Assembly: GCF_010389155.1 (NCBI RefSeq)
Contig: NC_057763.1
Span: forward strand, 44,622,645-44,686,644
Reading direction: 5' to 3'
Length of the DNA stretch: 64,000 nt
Source: Erigeron canadensis
Lineage: Eukaryota > Streptophyta > Magnoliopsida > Asterales > Asteraceae
Below, piece after piece: positions 22,687 to 34,767 of the stretch (positions are counted from its first letter, which is position 1; each line of letters begins with the position of its first letter). A program made the translations under genes and the position numbers. Below the pieces are notes generated by a model. It was not told where the DNA came from, searched no databases, and saw only the letters and a list, made by a program, of their open reading frames with translations.

Positions 22687-23103
22687 CTAAAGCCAAAGAG
22701 CACCGGCATCCTTAAGAAGAGGAATAAGAGTACCATTGATATGACAAGCAATGAGCGTTTCAATTCCCCCAAGAAACTTGCCACCTACAAAGATAGCGGG
22801 AACGGGCTGCTGTTGCTCGTTCCCTGCTGATGCTAGGCGGTAGAGTAAAGCATGAATCTCTAGCCCCGCCGTGTCTCGGTCCAATTCCACCACAGTTGGG
22901 CCAACCCCTAGGCCCACAAGAAGTTGCTTGGCTACATGTCCCATACAACATCCACTTACCGAAAACACCACCACCGCGTTACAACTAGCTAGTTGGTGCA
23001 CCCTCTCGTAGACCGTCTCCATTTTTGCAGCCACGGTTACAACGGCAGCTCCGGTTGTTCTTTCCATTAAGACTGATGATGATTGTGGGTTACCCATCTT
23101 CAT
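22687..23103 (-). CDS. CC-type glutaredoxin (ROXY class), CCMG active site
   Basis: Intronless, 138 aa from the ATG at 23101-23103; a second ATG two codons later would give 136 aa. The reading frame stays open further upstream to 23199, but that part would fall at the start of transcription and looks like leader. Thioredoxin-fold glutaredoxin: VFSVSGCCMGHVAKQLL holds the active site (C52-C53-M54-G55), PAIFVGGKFLGG the glutathione-binding loop, and the C-terminus is GALWL. Land-plant CC-type glutaredoxins bind TGA bZIP factors and, through the ALWL end, TOPLESS-type co-repressors. They act in the nucleus and cytosol in flower development, stress and nitrate responses. Many members have CCMC or CCMS; glycine at the fourth position makes dithiol chemistry unlikely. 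A TATA box at 23241-23249 fits a leader of about 110 nt. Function beyond the class is inference. Confidence 0.93.
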   Translation of the reverse strand: MKMGNPQSSSVLMERTTGAAVVTVAAKMETVYERVHQLASCNAVVVFSVSGCCMGHVAKQLLVGLGVGPTVVELDRDTAGLEIHALLYRLASAGNEQQQPVPAIFVGGKFLGGIETLIACHINGTLIPLLKDAGALWL

Positions 23104-23240
23104 ATTTTTCCTAAGAAATTCTAAAAAATAACTTAATTTTAGACAGAGTTGGAGAGGGAAATATAGATAGAGAGAGTTTAATTTATGGGTACAATGCACT
23201 TCAAAACGTTTTGTAGGGCTTTAGATCAAATTTATAGAGG

Positions 23241-23249
23241 TTTATATAG
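23241..23249 (-). promoter_or_regulatory. TATA box of glutaredoxin gene
   Basis: Minus-strand CTATATAAA about 140 bp before the start codon, followed by a purine-poor CT-type leader and no competing ATG in frame near it. Confidence 0.55.
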
Positions 23250-23299
23250 AGAGAGAACCGTTGGAAGTTTTTGAAGATACATATGCATTTTGTTGTTGA

Positions 23300-24885
23300 T
23301 AACATGCATGATAAGGGCCCCATATACATAACAGCTTTAAAAGCATGCTTATTTGTATAAGTATGTATAGAAATATATTATACAATACACATTTCATATG
23401 GCTAACTAATTTCTACTGTAAACATGAGAGATGCATGTGTCATTGATTTTATTATCATAAGAGTTTTTTTTATGGACGTACGTACAGCTTCTGATGCATG
23501 AGACCAGTACAATGACAAATTATGATGCAGGAGGTACAACCACTAGTTAGTTATTGTTTGAATATTATGAGTATTACAAGTTGTACGTTTTGGGCTTTTG
23601 GCTGCTATTTAATTTATAGTAGTAGTAATTAAAGGACTCCCGTTGACCTCCTTTTATTTGGGGGCTTGGGGCGAACATCCTGATGATCGAGACACCCATC
23701 GATTGGGGCGACTTTAGTCAAGAACTCAATATTTGGAATAGTTGGCCGGGAGCTGATCGAGTTACTTGATAGTAAATAAGGGAAGTAATATAACAACAAC
23801 AAAAATTTTGTAATCGGAATGTATATATATATATACAGGCGGTAACTAGAGAATCAAATTTCTAAATTGATTAGATAACCGGGCGTTGTATTGTATGTAT
23901 CTAGCTCAAGGAACAAAGATTTGTTGCAATTAGCTAGTCTAATTAAATTGGGGCATGTACAATACACAAATTTCAGTTGTTAAGTTGACTTAAATAAACA
24001 GTAACAAATTAAAAAAGATAAAAGGCAACTTATTTTTTCTATACTATCTAAAATCCGATCCTTCATTCCTTCCTTGTGTGGATATTTGCCAAACAATGTT
24101 GATTTTTAATTTGACTATATATATTCGAATTGAATAATTTAATAAATTAACCTTGTAACTTGGTGAAACATAAAGTACGTACGTAGTGTATATGAAGTTC
24201 CAGTCTTTATTACCTAGTTAGGCATTGATTCCATACTCGATCTCTATCCTACACGTACATGATCACGTGAATAAAAATCCAAAATCTGGCTTGTCATCAC
24301 ACTGGCATTTTGTAACACAAATAATAATAACAACATGCAGTAGTATTAGAGATAATTGCAAAATTAAAGTTCAAAAAATACTACTACTAGTATATATGTT
24401 TATCTTCTTGACTTAATTAGTAAAACATACTACAAGTCTACAAATCAAACTTGTAACTTGTAATTAGCTAGATCACTATATCCTGATTTGGAAAACTAGC
24501 TCGATCGAGCCATGCCAAAACTACGTACCGATGGTCGGACAGGTGTACCAAACTATCCCTAGCTAATTCTGATTAATCTCTCTGGACATACATGCAAACT
24601 ATCCCTAATTAAAATTTTGCGATAAACGTACCGATGAATGCCGTTTCTAAACTTATTTTAGACCCTTCAATTAAGTGTATATTATGAGTTTATGACCCAT
24701 TAATTAATCTCGATCGATATCACCGTATGCCAATTCACTGCAGCATATATAATTTTTTTATAACGTCATGTAATTAAAGGTATATAAATTCAACATATAT
24801 TAACTATCAGGAATAGATTATCGATCAACAGGCCGGCTAGGTAGCATGCATAAATAAATGTATGTACCAATTAGGAAGCAAAACC
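23300..24885. other. Intergenic upstream of glutaredoxin
   Basis: AT-rich, with a short (TA)n at about 23822-23835. Probable promoter region of the glutaredoxin gene; no other gene recognised. Confidence 0.35.
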
Positions 24886-25365
24886 AACTGGGTTGGATCA
24901 GTGGTTGGAGCTCATGCCTCTAGAAACAGAGGTCATGCTTCTTCTGGTCGGCTCGTATTAGCCTGTGCTTTATTACAGGTAGTCATTCCCCCGTTCCTTT
25001 AGTCTTTTCAACGGTACTTGAATCTTAAGTCGCGGTCATGTCTCGCCCCCCCGGTATAGTGACCGGTTCCATGTTTTCCCCTAATTTCATCAGTTCCAGG
25101 CTCAAGTGCCTGTTCATCCATCTTCATTCCAAAGGCGAGCATATCCATTGAGTGACTGTAACTGCTATCGTTTACAGTCAATAGTTCTTAACCAATTTTA
25201 GAGCTTTATAAAGCTTTAAGAGAGAATAGGGAGTAAGGGGGACCAGCCTCTTTACCTTTGGTAGGGGTAAGACTGTCTACATATCAACCTCCCCATACAC
25301 TGTCGAAGACGGTATTGGGACCCAAAACCCGTAGAAGATGGCATTGGGAGTTATTTTACTTTTAC
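24886..25365 (+). repeat. SINE-like retroelement (tRNA-derived / Au-like 3' end)
   Basis: Starts near AACTGGGTTGGATCAGTGGT, an A-box-like stretch. The 3' part GGTAGGGGTAAGACTGTC...ACCTCCCCATACACTG...GTATTGGGACCC resembles the conserved 3' section of plant Au/TS SINEs as I remember them. No clean target duplication found. Confidence 0.45.
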
Positions 25366-27005
25366 TTTACTAATTAGGAAGGAAGCTAGCAATCCCGAGA
25401 AATCCCGAGAATATTGAGCTGAGAGAAAGAAAGAAAGAGAGACAAGATCCGACACGTAACAGATCACGCGCCGTCTCAACAGAAAGACTACGACCATGAC
25501 ATATATGTATTTCAGAACTACTGCTGCAAATACTACTGGCATATATGGTACTGAAATTATATATATATATCCCAACAGAAAAAAGAAAAAAAGAGAGAAT
25601 ACATACATATATATATATATATATTATACACATAATATATGTGTGTGTGTGAGTACGGAGTGGTCAAAAAGGACCAAGAGGCGTGAGCACTCGTACGGTA
25701 TACGTTCAACGCCAATACCAATTGCAACAACAATAACATTTCTATTTTTTTGTTACATAAATTATACTCGTAGTAATATATATATATATATATATATGTG
25801 TATATATATGTATTGGATTCCGACATAAAACCGGCTGCTTCAGTACGTGGCACCGATAGACGTTGAAAGTGCCAGTCTGACTATTGTTTTGCTTAATTGG
25901 TTATACTACTTATACGATTTAAAATTAAAGTTAAAGAAATTTTGCCACCAATAATATTTAATTGCTAACATAATTATTTTAATGTACTAACAATAATACT
26001 CGGATTATATAAATTGATTTTATTTAATTTCAGCAAACGGTTGTATATAATACTATGTAAATTAAGGTATTAATTGCTAACCCATAATGTTTTCGAAATA
26101 TAATAGACAGGCTTCGGTTTTTCAAAACCCGTGGATTCGGCCCAATAGAGGAGACCGAGAACAGAGGAAATTTTAATTAAAGCAATACTTTGCGGTGTTT
26201 ATTATAAATCATATATTTTCAAAACAATGTTTAATGTTTGAAGGTATGTCATGCACTCTGATGAAATTTGTGGTTTGATTAAACAGGATCCATCTCTTTA
26301 TAATCTGCTTAATTATTCTTAACGAGTAGACAACTATGTGTGTTAATTCTCTCATAATCAAATGGGAAATGTAATTGGTTTTTAGCTAACTCATACGAAT
26401 CACAACTTACGTTAAAGCACAAACTCGTAACAATATATACGTCGACAATTTAATTAAGTCTACGATAGGACAATTGTACGTAACAATCTTCGATTCAGTC
26501 GAATATGTGAACCACCAAATTTATTCAAAAAATCAACAATCATATTACTCAAAACGAGCTTCATGGGTTAAAAGATCTTTTTCCAACTTTCTCAAAAGAC
26601 CTATTTAACGAATCAAACATGAAGCCACATGTACAAAATTAGGGATAATGTTGACAACTAATACTAGAAAATGCATAAATCTAACCATAGCTTCCATTGA
26701 CCTAATCTAACACCTAGCTATTTCGCAGCCCTAGCTACATACCTCCTGCTCATGATGAGCTAAAACCGAAAACCTGGACTAATTCATTTCTTTTCTTACG
26801 ATATAGTAAAGTCTATGTCTCCTTAATCTATCGACCAATTCTATATATCAAGGGAAAATCAGATATGTTGTTAACAGCATATTTGTGCCCTCACACTTTT
26901 TCTTCATCAATTTGACGTATGCTAAATTAAATACCCATCCCCCCCTCCAATTTTCATATGCAGCAGTCGATATTATATACTGTTAACAGCATATATGATA
27001 ACCCC
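25366..27005. other. Intergenic with AT microsatellites
   Basis: Several (TA)n/(GT)n runs between 25555 and 25812 create spurious overlapping ORFs on both strands. No gene or element recognised in the rest. Confidence 0.4.
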
Positions 27006-27010
27006 ATATA

Positions 27011-27424
27011 TCAATCATACGACAGATGAAAAAAATTAAAAACTACATTAAAACAAGCATATAAGGGCTTGGTAACATACATGTACCAAATCAATCCACA
27101 ATAATTTGGATCTCTAATCCTTTCTAGAAGGGTCGTTAAGCAATTTGTATCCCGTCGTGCAAGAAAAGCTGACTGAACATACGCCGACGCTGCATGCTTC
27201 ACAAGGACATTTTTTATTGAAATATTTGAAGAGTTAATAAATTGATTATCGTCATTATTTATCACTTGAATATTTGATGATGAATTTGTTAGTACATCCT
27301 TCAAACTTACATACCCATGATAATCGATTATTATTTCTGGATCTTCTTTGTTAATAATGCTGCTTGAACCTGCTCGTTTTAACTCAAACGGACCTTGTTT
27401 TGGCTTATGAGTTTCTGTATCCAT
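27011..27424 (-). CDS. Uncharacterised small protein, possibly first exon only
   Basis: ORF of 137 aa from the ATG at 27422-27424 (MDTETHKPKQGPFELKR...). No family recognised with certainty. It reads like a real plant protein up to about residue 105: low-repeat, mixed-charge sequence with IIIDYHGYVSLKDVL, an Asn/Ser-rich spacer, then SIKNVLVKHAASAYVQSA and CLTTLLERIRDPNYCG. The last 25 or so residues (LIWYMYVTKPLYACFNVV...) look like read-through into an intron: a GTACATG donor-like site occurs just after them in the frame and an acceptor-like TTAACAG lies downstream on the minus strand near 26980. So the true protein may be spliced. An in-frame region upstream to 27547 has a poorer composition and is taken as leader. 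No signal peptide is evident. Confidence 0.5.
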   Translation of the reverse strand: MDTETHKPKQGPFELKRAGSSSIINKEDPEIIIDYHGYVSLKDVLTNSSSNIQVINNDDNQFINSSNISIKNVLVKHAASAYVQSAFLARRDTNCLTTLLERIRDPNYCGLIWYMYVTKPLYACFNVVFNFFHLSYD

Positions 27425-27633
27425 ACGTATATATATCAACAAATGTTTGAGGTTTTTGGTGAGCATGTTTTTTGCAAAATGATTTGGTTTTGTTGTTCTT
27501 ACAATTACGAGAGATTGTGGTTTTGTTTGTAAGAGATTATTATTCAAAGGTCAAAACATGACAACAAGAATATGTGATGGCCCTTCAATGTAGGATCTTA
27601 CAACCGTGAGAATCGACAAACTTTTAATATAAA

Positions 27634-28014
27634 CTAGCTTAAGCACCCGGGTATTTTAAGATAACTTTTATAGTTAAAGTAATTGAGATATAAATGTTAA
27701 ATGTGGTATACGACAATATAGCTAGGAAAATAATTAATCATCCTAGCTAAATAATCTAAATATCCTTTTAATTATAACATGATGACAAGTGGCAAAATCA
27801 AATGATTAAATTATGAAAGTGGATAAAAAGATTACACTTGTCATATTTTAAGATTGTTAGAAGATTATTAGACTAATTATTAGGAGGATTTATCATTTCC
27901 ATATAGGGTTATACGTAAACATTGATAATAGCATATCATTAAAGTTTATTATAACGTAGAAAACACAAATAGAAAAATTTTACTATACTGGCAATGTTTC
28001 AAATTTTGATTAAA
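27634..28014 (-). mobile_element. Helitron-like 3' end (reverse orientation)
   Basis: AACTAGCTTAAGCACCCGGGT matches the complement of a plant Helitron 3' end (hairpin, spacer, CTAG). A second diverged block near 28700 (TTACCCGGTTGATATTAAG...) repeats the next 80 bp. The 5' end is not located. Confidence 0.4.
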
Positions 28015-28023
28015 TAAGAAAAT

Positions 28024-28314
28024 GGGATAAGTATCCTGGAATATAACAAACTTTAGACGAATGTCTATAGTAGGAAATAACTAAATTTTTGTGTATTGTA
28101 TGTAAACAACTTTAAAAAATGTTTATTGTATGTAAGAAAACATACGTGGCAACCATATAGAGGTGCCACTTGTCTGATTTTTATTGGTTGAATACATTTT
28201 CTTGCATACAATAAACATTATTTTCGAGTTGTTTACATACAATACACACAACTTTAGTTATTTCCTACTATAAACATTCGTTCAAAGTTTGTTACATTAC
28301 AAGATACTTATCCC
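28024..28314. mobile_element. Mutator-type MITE (291 bp)
   Basis: Near-perfect fold-back: GGGATAAGTATCCTGGAATA at the left and its complement (…AAGATACTTATCCC) at the right, with inner arms AACATTTTTTAAAGTTG / CGAGTTGTTTACATAC. A perfect 9-bp duplication TAAGAAAAT flanks it (28015-28023; 28315-28323). No ORF. Confidence 0.85.
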
Positions 28315-28324
28315 TAAGAAAATC

Positions 28325-31300
28325 TACACTGTTTGATGTATATTAGACATGCATGTAGGTCAGATAAAGTTCATTTTCGCTATGCAACATACTGAACGTG
28401 TATTCTACATTGTCAATAACCAATTGATCATAGATCAACTGGCACCGTTATAATGTGACCACAAGATAAAGACTAATGTCATAAATTCAAATCTTGTCAA
28501 AGGCAACTGGAGATATATATATTATGTTTTATGTGTGAGAATGTATTGAACCGTGTATGAGTTCTATGAGGTACGCGATTTGGGTCCCAAGATGGTACAT
28601 GTGAGCAGAGGTTCCCACCCTTTTAACCTTTTTTGTTTTACATTGTCAATATGAAATACATATTGCATTGTGTAAGCAACGTTTACTAAATACAACTATT
28701 ACCCGGTTGATATTAAGATAATTTTTTTTATAATTATAGCATTTGTGATATGAATGTTAAATGTGATATGTAGACAAATAGCTGACTCGTATTATGTAGA
28801 CATTTATAATAGCATACCGTTAAAGTTCAAAACAATTTATCGATATAAAAGTTTGAGGTTTTCAAATTGTCGATAACATATGTAATTCCGGTCACCTATG
28901 ATTTGATAAATGATATAACAAAATGTTGATAATATTATTAAATTTTAAAATGCTAATAAATTTATATAGTCTCTATAACAAATTTGGGGGTTATTCAAAT
29001 TCTTGTTAGGAGATTCTAAATAAATTAGTCAGGTAGGGTGTTATAATTGCTATTCAAGTATGAAAGATTTTCGAATTTAAAAATAATGCAAATTTAAAAG
29101 TATTGTTAAAATAGAAACTCAAAAGTAATTTGATACAATTGTTTGTAATTTGAGATCTAAAATGAATGGTAAGAGAGATAAGTGTAGAGTTTGGTTTCTA
29201 TAAAATAATAATAATAACTATTTAGTTTGTTTAACTTTCAATGACGTCATAAACGAAATTTAAAAGAGAAAATTTATGAATGAAGAGGTTATAGCTGTGC
29301 TAAATAGGATGTTTTTTAGTAAAATTTTAGGAATGGACTCTGTCTTTATATTATATATATGATAAAGATAAGGATCCAAATGGATAGGCAGAACTGGTAA
29401 AAGGATAATAATATTATCAGATATAATAATAAATCATATCATAACCGAACTCGTAACTTTGACCACTCTGTTACTAACATAACTGGTGATTTTTAGTACT
29501 CGTAATAAAGACGAGCTATTCCAAATTTCTAGTTGGACTAAAAAGCAAGATAACTGTGGCCCAATAGGTCCAACGATTAAATCATTTGGGCTACAATAAT
29601 TCAAAAACTGTTGGGCTAGTTTGGTGAACTTTTCAAATGATTTGGGCTATAAACGCAAAGGAAGATTATAATAACGTTGATGTCACATACTCACATAAGC
29701 CATAGCAATGTAACATAATTAGATTAATTCCTCCACCATATAAATTTCAAGGAGAATAAACTAGAAAAATAAAAAGTAGCAATGACAGTAATATATAATT
29801 CATTTTGAGTTTTTATTTTGAGGGATAAGAAAGGAGAAGAAAAGAAAACTTGTATTTGTGTATTCTTGAGTTTTTTTTTTTAAGGAATAGAAAGGAAAAG
29901 TGGGATGATTTGGAAGGTATAACCTATTCAAAATTACTAATATACCATCCAACCAATGTTATAAAAAAAATATTAAGAGAGACATAATTGTAAAACTTTT
30001 ATTTTTCTTTTCTTTTCCCTTCAACTCAATAATGTATTTTTTGATGTATATTTTTTTTACTTTCTTTCTCTTTCCAATCTTCTCGATCTCTTTTTTTAAA
30101 ATAAAATCAAGAATGGAGCATAAGTTTAACTGGTAATTAGAGAACTAAACAAACATATTGAGGTGTTATTCTCAAACTTCGAAAGATTATAAACATTAAA
30201 ATTCCGAATTTGTTTCAAAGTAAAACCAGAGGTGAAACCTAGTTCTTCAAAATGATCAATTTTAAAATTATTGTTTTTTAGTAAACACGAGAGCGTTACG
30301 GTTTTTTAAAATGTAACACAATGAGATTATTAAGTCTCGTTGATCATGATTCTTATCCATTTTAGGATTCAAGTAAGATAATCATAAATTAACATTTTTG
30401 TTGTATATGGTGTTGGATTTAAGATAGGGACATGTAGTTCTTATTGTGTTTGAGATTTCTAGAGTTGATACGGTGTATTTTGTCTATATTAGATATTATA
30501 TATTTACACTTATAATTCATAATTATCCAATCTAATATCATAAAGTTGAAAAATTTTTAAAATCAAGAATAACGATTAGTCAATAAGCTATTGGAAAAAC
30601 TGTATTTTAATATAATAAAAAAATTGTGTTATATTGTTTCTGCATATCTATAGTAATCGAGTTGAAAACGGGCTTCTTTATTTTGTGTAGTTTTGATATA
30701 CTAATATTTATATATCTATATTTATCTTGGCAGTGGCCTTTTTTTTCAAATAAGTCAAAATTAAAATTTAAAAAAATTGAGTTGTGATCGGTTAATAAGT
30801 TATTAGAGCAACTGTTTTTAGTATAATAAAAAATGTGACATATATCATTTTCCTAAACGTGCAATATATAGCGTGTACAGTGTACGATAATATTATGATA
30901 GAATATTTTTTTGCATTTTCCTGTTACAGTAAAAAATAGCATCAAAATCATATGGGATGACCAAACAAATGATATATGATATATATATATAGATATAGAT
31001 ATATGATATTACTCTTCAAATTCTTCTAAATGTTACTTGGTAAAACCTATAAAGCTTTTGTTTTCGTCATTTGTGAGTTTATATATATATATATATATTT
31101 ATTTATTGTAAAGCATATTTATACATAGTTACATAGGCTATACCTACTTAATTATTGGAAGGTATACAATTTTGTGTGAATAATAAAAGACAATGTTTTT
31201 ACAAAATTTACATTGACTATGAGAAGGTATGTACTGTCATAACAAAAAGGTGAACGAACAAACATTCATTTCTACCAAGTATCTTAATTGTTGACACCAT

Positions 31301-31590
31301 AGTCCTAAAAGTATAGTCCCAATGTTTTAGTAAAAAGATTCTTAGAAAAGTATTGTATTTTATGTTTAGGTTTGGTTCTTTGTATAGCAAAGTTTATATA
31401 CTATTTGGATTCTTTGATTTCTATTTCTAGAAGAAAACCATACTTTTTGGCCCAAACCATTCTAAAGACGTCCTTTCAATATCATTGCAATTTGAAACGT
31501 CTACTTTACCCCATCACTTTGGGAAGGGTTTAAATAACTGAAAAGGGCCGGAGCAATAAAGTCATATCACAGTGATCCAAGAGGCCGTTT
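28325..31590. other. Repeat-derived intergenic DNA
   Basis: Contains a SINE-like trace near 28430-28640 and a copy of the TTCTTGAGTTTTTT family at about 29800-30110. Two roughly 95-bp diverged direct repeats lie at 30540-30640 and 30750-30845, and (TA)n runs near 30977 and 31080. No gene. Confidence 0.4.
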
Positions 31591-32029
31591 GAGCCTTTAG
31601 GCCTTAGCTTTTTTACCTACACTTTTTTATGTCATATCAGCATCACCTTCTCACCTCTTTCACATTTTCATTTTTTCTTTAATCATTCACCTATCATTTG
31701 GTCCCCACTTTTATTTCATTAAAAATACAATATATTTAATCTAGAAATACTACATATTGCACAACAGCTCATGTGTCACTCCTTTTGTCTTCTTGTCTTC
31801 ATTCTTAATATATTTCAAATTTAAATATTGCAATAAACATGAAAAAGACAGAGGAAATGATGACATGCAATTCTTCACTTCGGTGATACTCTTCACTAAC
31901 TTCCTCTTTCACTTAGCTTTCACTTTCACCTCTGTAATAGTTCACCGATACAATCCTCTTCCTTCACCTATGATTTTCACCTACCCTTAAGAATGGTCTA
32001 AGAGTCATAAACTAGCGTATTCAACCACA

Positions 32030-32370
32030 AGGACGGATGACGTTATTGGTAAGGGGAGTCTTTGGGTTGCGTCTTCAAGCGGAAGTCCTCATGGAGACTG
32101 CGAAGGATACTCGAATGTGGGGTAGCATGTGGGGGCGGCTGCAAAAAAATTTTGTTTTATATATGTGTAGTGTATATATATGTGTATTTATGTGTGTGAG
32201 ATAAATTATAAAATAATTGAAAATGTGAAAAGAAGTTCCAAGAATCTTGTCTTATAGACAATAAGAATTCTGAGGGGAGTCTTAAGTAATGTGATGCTGA
32301 CGTGACAGTCAAAAAGCTGAGAGGACTTTCTCTCCTTATAAGCAAAGGCCTTATAAAGTAATAAAACCCT
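32030..32370. repeat. Dispersed repeat R1, contiguous copy
   Basis: Uninterrupted version of the two fragments at 1500-1745 and 3300-3490: CGTCTTCAAGCGGAAGTCCTC, ACTCGAATGTGGGG, then AAGAAGTTCCAAGAATCTTG and GCTGACGTGACAGTC. Class unknown. Confidence 0.45.
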
Positions 32371-32573
32371 TATATGGCTATGTAAGTATGTATATAAATT
32401 TTTCAACGAGAAAATAATATAATTAAAAGTATATCAATTTACATAAAAAAAATTTTCCAGATTTTCTTAAAATATGCATCAAAATTGCTAGGCTTAGCCT
32501 TACGAGACCCTATTGACACACATGTATTTGCAGAATGTGATTTACTAGCTACCAAAGAGATATATATGGATAT

Positions 32574-32924
32574 GGGGGCGTTTAGTAGGAAGAAATCATA
32601 AGAAATGAAAATGTAATAGAGAATGAAAGTAATGGAAACGAGAATGAATATTTAGAAAAAAAAAATTGATTTTGTCATTTGATACAAACAGCAAAATGTA
32701 TACAAGTGAAATACAAAATTTTAATTAATAGTTAAAATTTATACATATAACATCATAAAAAATAAATAAATTTCATTTCACCCATTCTCTACAATTTGTA
32801 GAGAAAGAAGAAAATGAAATTCAATTTCATTTTTTCATTTTCGATTCCATTTTCCGGTGCAACCAAACAAGGCAAGACAATTTCATTTGCTTTTTCACCT
32901 ATCTATCGTACCAAATACACCCTT
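32574..32924. repeat. MITE-like repeat with GGGGGCGTTTAGTA end
   Basis: Left GGGGGCGTTTAGTA and right TACCAAATACACCCTT are roughly inverted. The middle is full of GAAATGAAA/TTTCATTTC blocks, as in Tourist- or hAT-like MITEs. No clear duplication. Confidence 0.4.
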
Positions 32925-32960
32925 AAGTGGTGATGAGACTTGTTTTTTTTTATAAAACAT

Positions 32961-34286
32961 TGTTGGTGCATTTTAAGCATAAATGGATAAATAAGACATC
33001 TCTTTGGTTTTGATAATGTTTGACAATATGCATATCATTCTAAACTGCTATAAATAATGATTTAAGCATTCATACGCTATTCCCCGACCAAAGTTTGTGC
33101 ATTGCAAAGTTTTGGTGTAGCAGCAGCCTCGGCGGATGATGTTCTCCTTTGGCGGACGATGATCATCATTGTCCGCAGATTGTTTGTTCCGGTTTCAGGT
33201 TCTAGTTTTGTCGTCCAGCCTTCGTACGATTTTTCCAAGACTTAAAACTTGCTTTCCTTATCTTATACCATCATTTTAACAGGTTTAAATTTGTCGGATT
33301 TTAAAATTAATGACTTTCATTTTTAACTAAAACTTGAGGCTATATTTTTTCTAAGTATAGAAAAGTCAAAATTGGTCAAAGTCAAAATTGAAGTTTTTAA
33401 AGAAGTGAGTCAACATCTAGAAATTTGATTAAATATGCCAATAGTAAATCTTATCCTCTCTCTTTTCTTATTCCATCTTGTGACTTCACCTTTTACAAAA
33501 ACTCTCCATATTTGGCCTTCATTTTCTTCTCTTTATATGCTACAAATTCAAGAACACATGAAGAAGGTAATATGCTCATGCTTGTGGGGGTCATTCAAGG
33601 AAAGATTCCTGGACTTTGAGAGGCTCAAGAACATCGGCGGATGATGCAGCGTCCGTCGATTCAAACGGCTCTAAATGTTCTTCCTTCTATATATTCAACA
33701 CTTGGGAGTTTTTAGAGGCACCTCTTGCTTCTTAATCACTGAGCTTATAGTTGTAATATCATTAAAACCTTCCTTTCTAAATCTATATTGGCAAGAGAGA
33801 AAATTTGTAGTGAGGATACTATTAAGTGTAATAGTGAGAGCCTACAAATTTGGTTGAACACATTCATTCTTGTGAGAGTGATTGTAGTATACTCTAGTGG
33901 CTAGAGTTGTGCTTGTATCTTGAAGTGTCAAGAGTTGGTTGATTCCTAGTGGTTAGGAATTATTGGTATCTTGAAGTGTCAAGATTGTATGAACGGATTC
34001 TTCATCGGGTTTGAAATAGTGCTACAAATCTCGATTAGTGAATCGGGGAGTGGATTAAGGCGAATTCGTTAACATTCGCCCCAACCACTATATATTGCCG
34101 TGTTCATATGTTTGGTGATATTTCTCTAACTCTATCTTTTAAATTGTTGTGAGTTTTAATTTATATTGTCTCATCATTCATCCTTTCACAAACTAAACTT
34201 CAAGACTTAGTTTTCTAGTTATAAGTTTTCAAAAAGAAGTTAAAAATTGGTATAATCTATTCACCCCCCTCTAGATTACACTTACA
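32961..34286 (+). mobile_element. Solo LTR, Copia-type (1326 bp)
   Basis: Begins TGTTGGTGCATTTT and ends ATTACACTTACA (TG...CA). It is flanked by a perfect 5-bp duplication AACAT (32956-32960; 34287-34291). The 3' portion has CTATTCACCCCCCTCTAGAT, a string I know from long LTRs of plant Copia (SIRE/Tork-like) elements. There is no gag-pol on either side, so this is a solo LTR left by LTR-LTR recombination. Small ORFs inside (33425-33857) are not genes. Confidence 0.8.
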
Positions 34287-34480
34287 AACATGTTGACTAC
34301 TATAATGAGATTTTTTCAGGTAACTCTGAAGTGGTTTAAAAAAAAGATTGGAGAATCGAATATATTTTACCTTTTTAAAATTAATAGTAATAGTAATTGA
34401 AATGAACAGTAAGGCATGAGAGTTTATATCTTGTAATCATAAAATGGAACCTAGAATATCATGATTATTATTATTTTGAA

Positions 34481-34767
34481 CTAGAACTGTACCCGCGCAA
34501 TGTAGTGGTAGTCGTTGCGGCGATGGTGTGGTGGTGGGGGCGATTGTTAGTGGCAGAGACGGTGTCGAGTGGTGAAAGTTATTGATGTTAAAGTAATTGA
34601 TGTAAATAGTTAATGGAAATATTTTGATAGATAAATGATTGATAGTGTAATTAATTATTAATGTTAAGTGAAAGTGTAAATAAAACCATTTTAAGGGTGC
34701 TATGTGTAAGTATTACACAAGTTTTAACATTTCCATAAATAATGAGCTATTCTTTTATAATATAGTA
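34481..34767 (-). mobile_element. Helitron-like element 1 of a tandem array
   Basis: CTAGAACTGTACCCGCGCAATG marks the 3' end read in reverse; TTTTATAATATAGTA near 34755-34767 fits the 5' end in reverse (TACTATATTATAAAA). Non-autonomous; the interior has GGTGGTGGGGGCGATTG. Confidence 0.6.

Noticed and set aside
25351..25853. Several overlapping ORFs of 85-110 aa on both strands
   Set aside because: They run through (TA)n and (GT)n repeats, giving IYIYIY-type translations; no conserved content.
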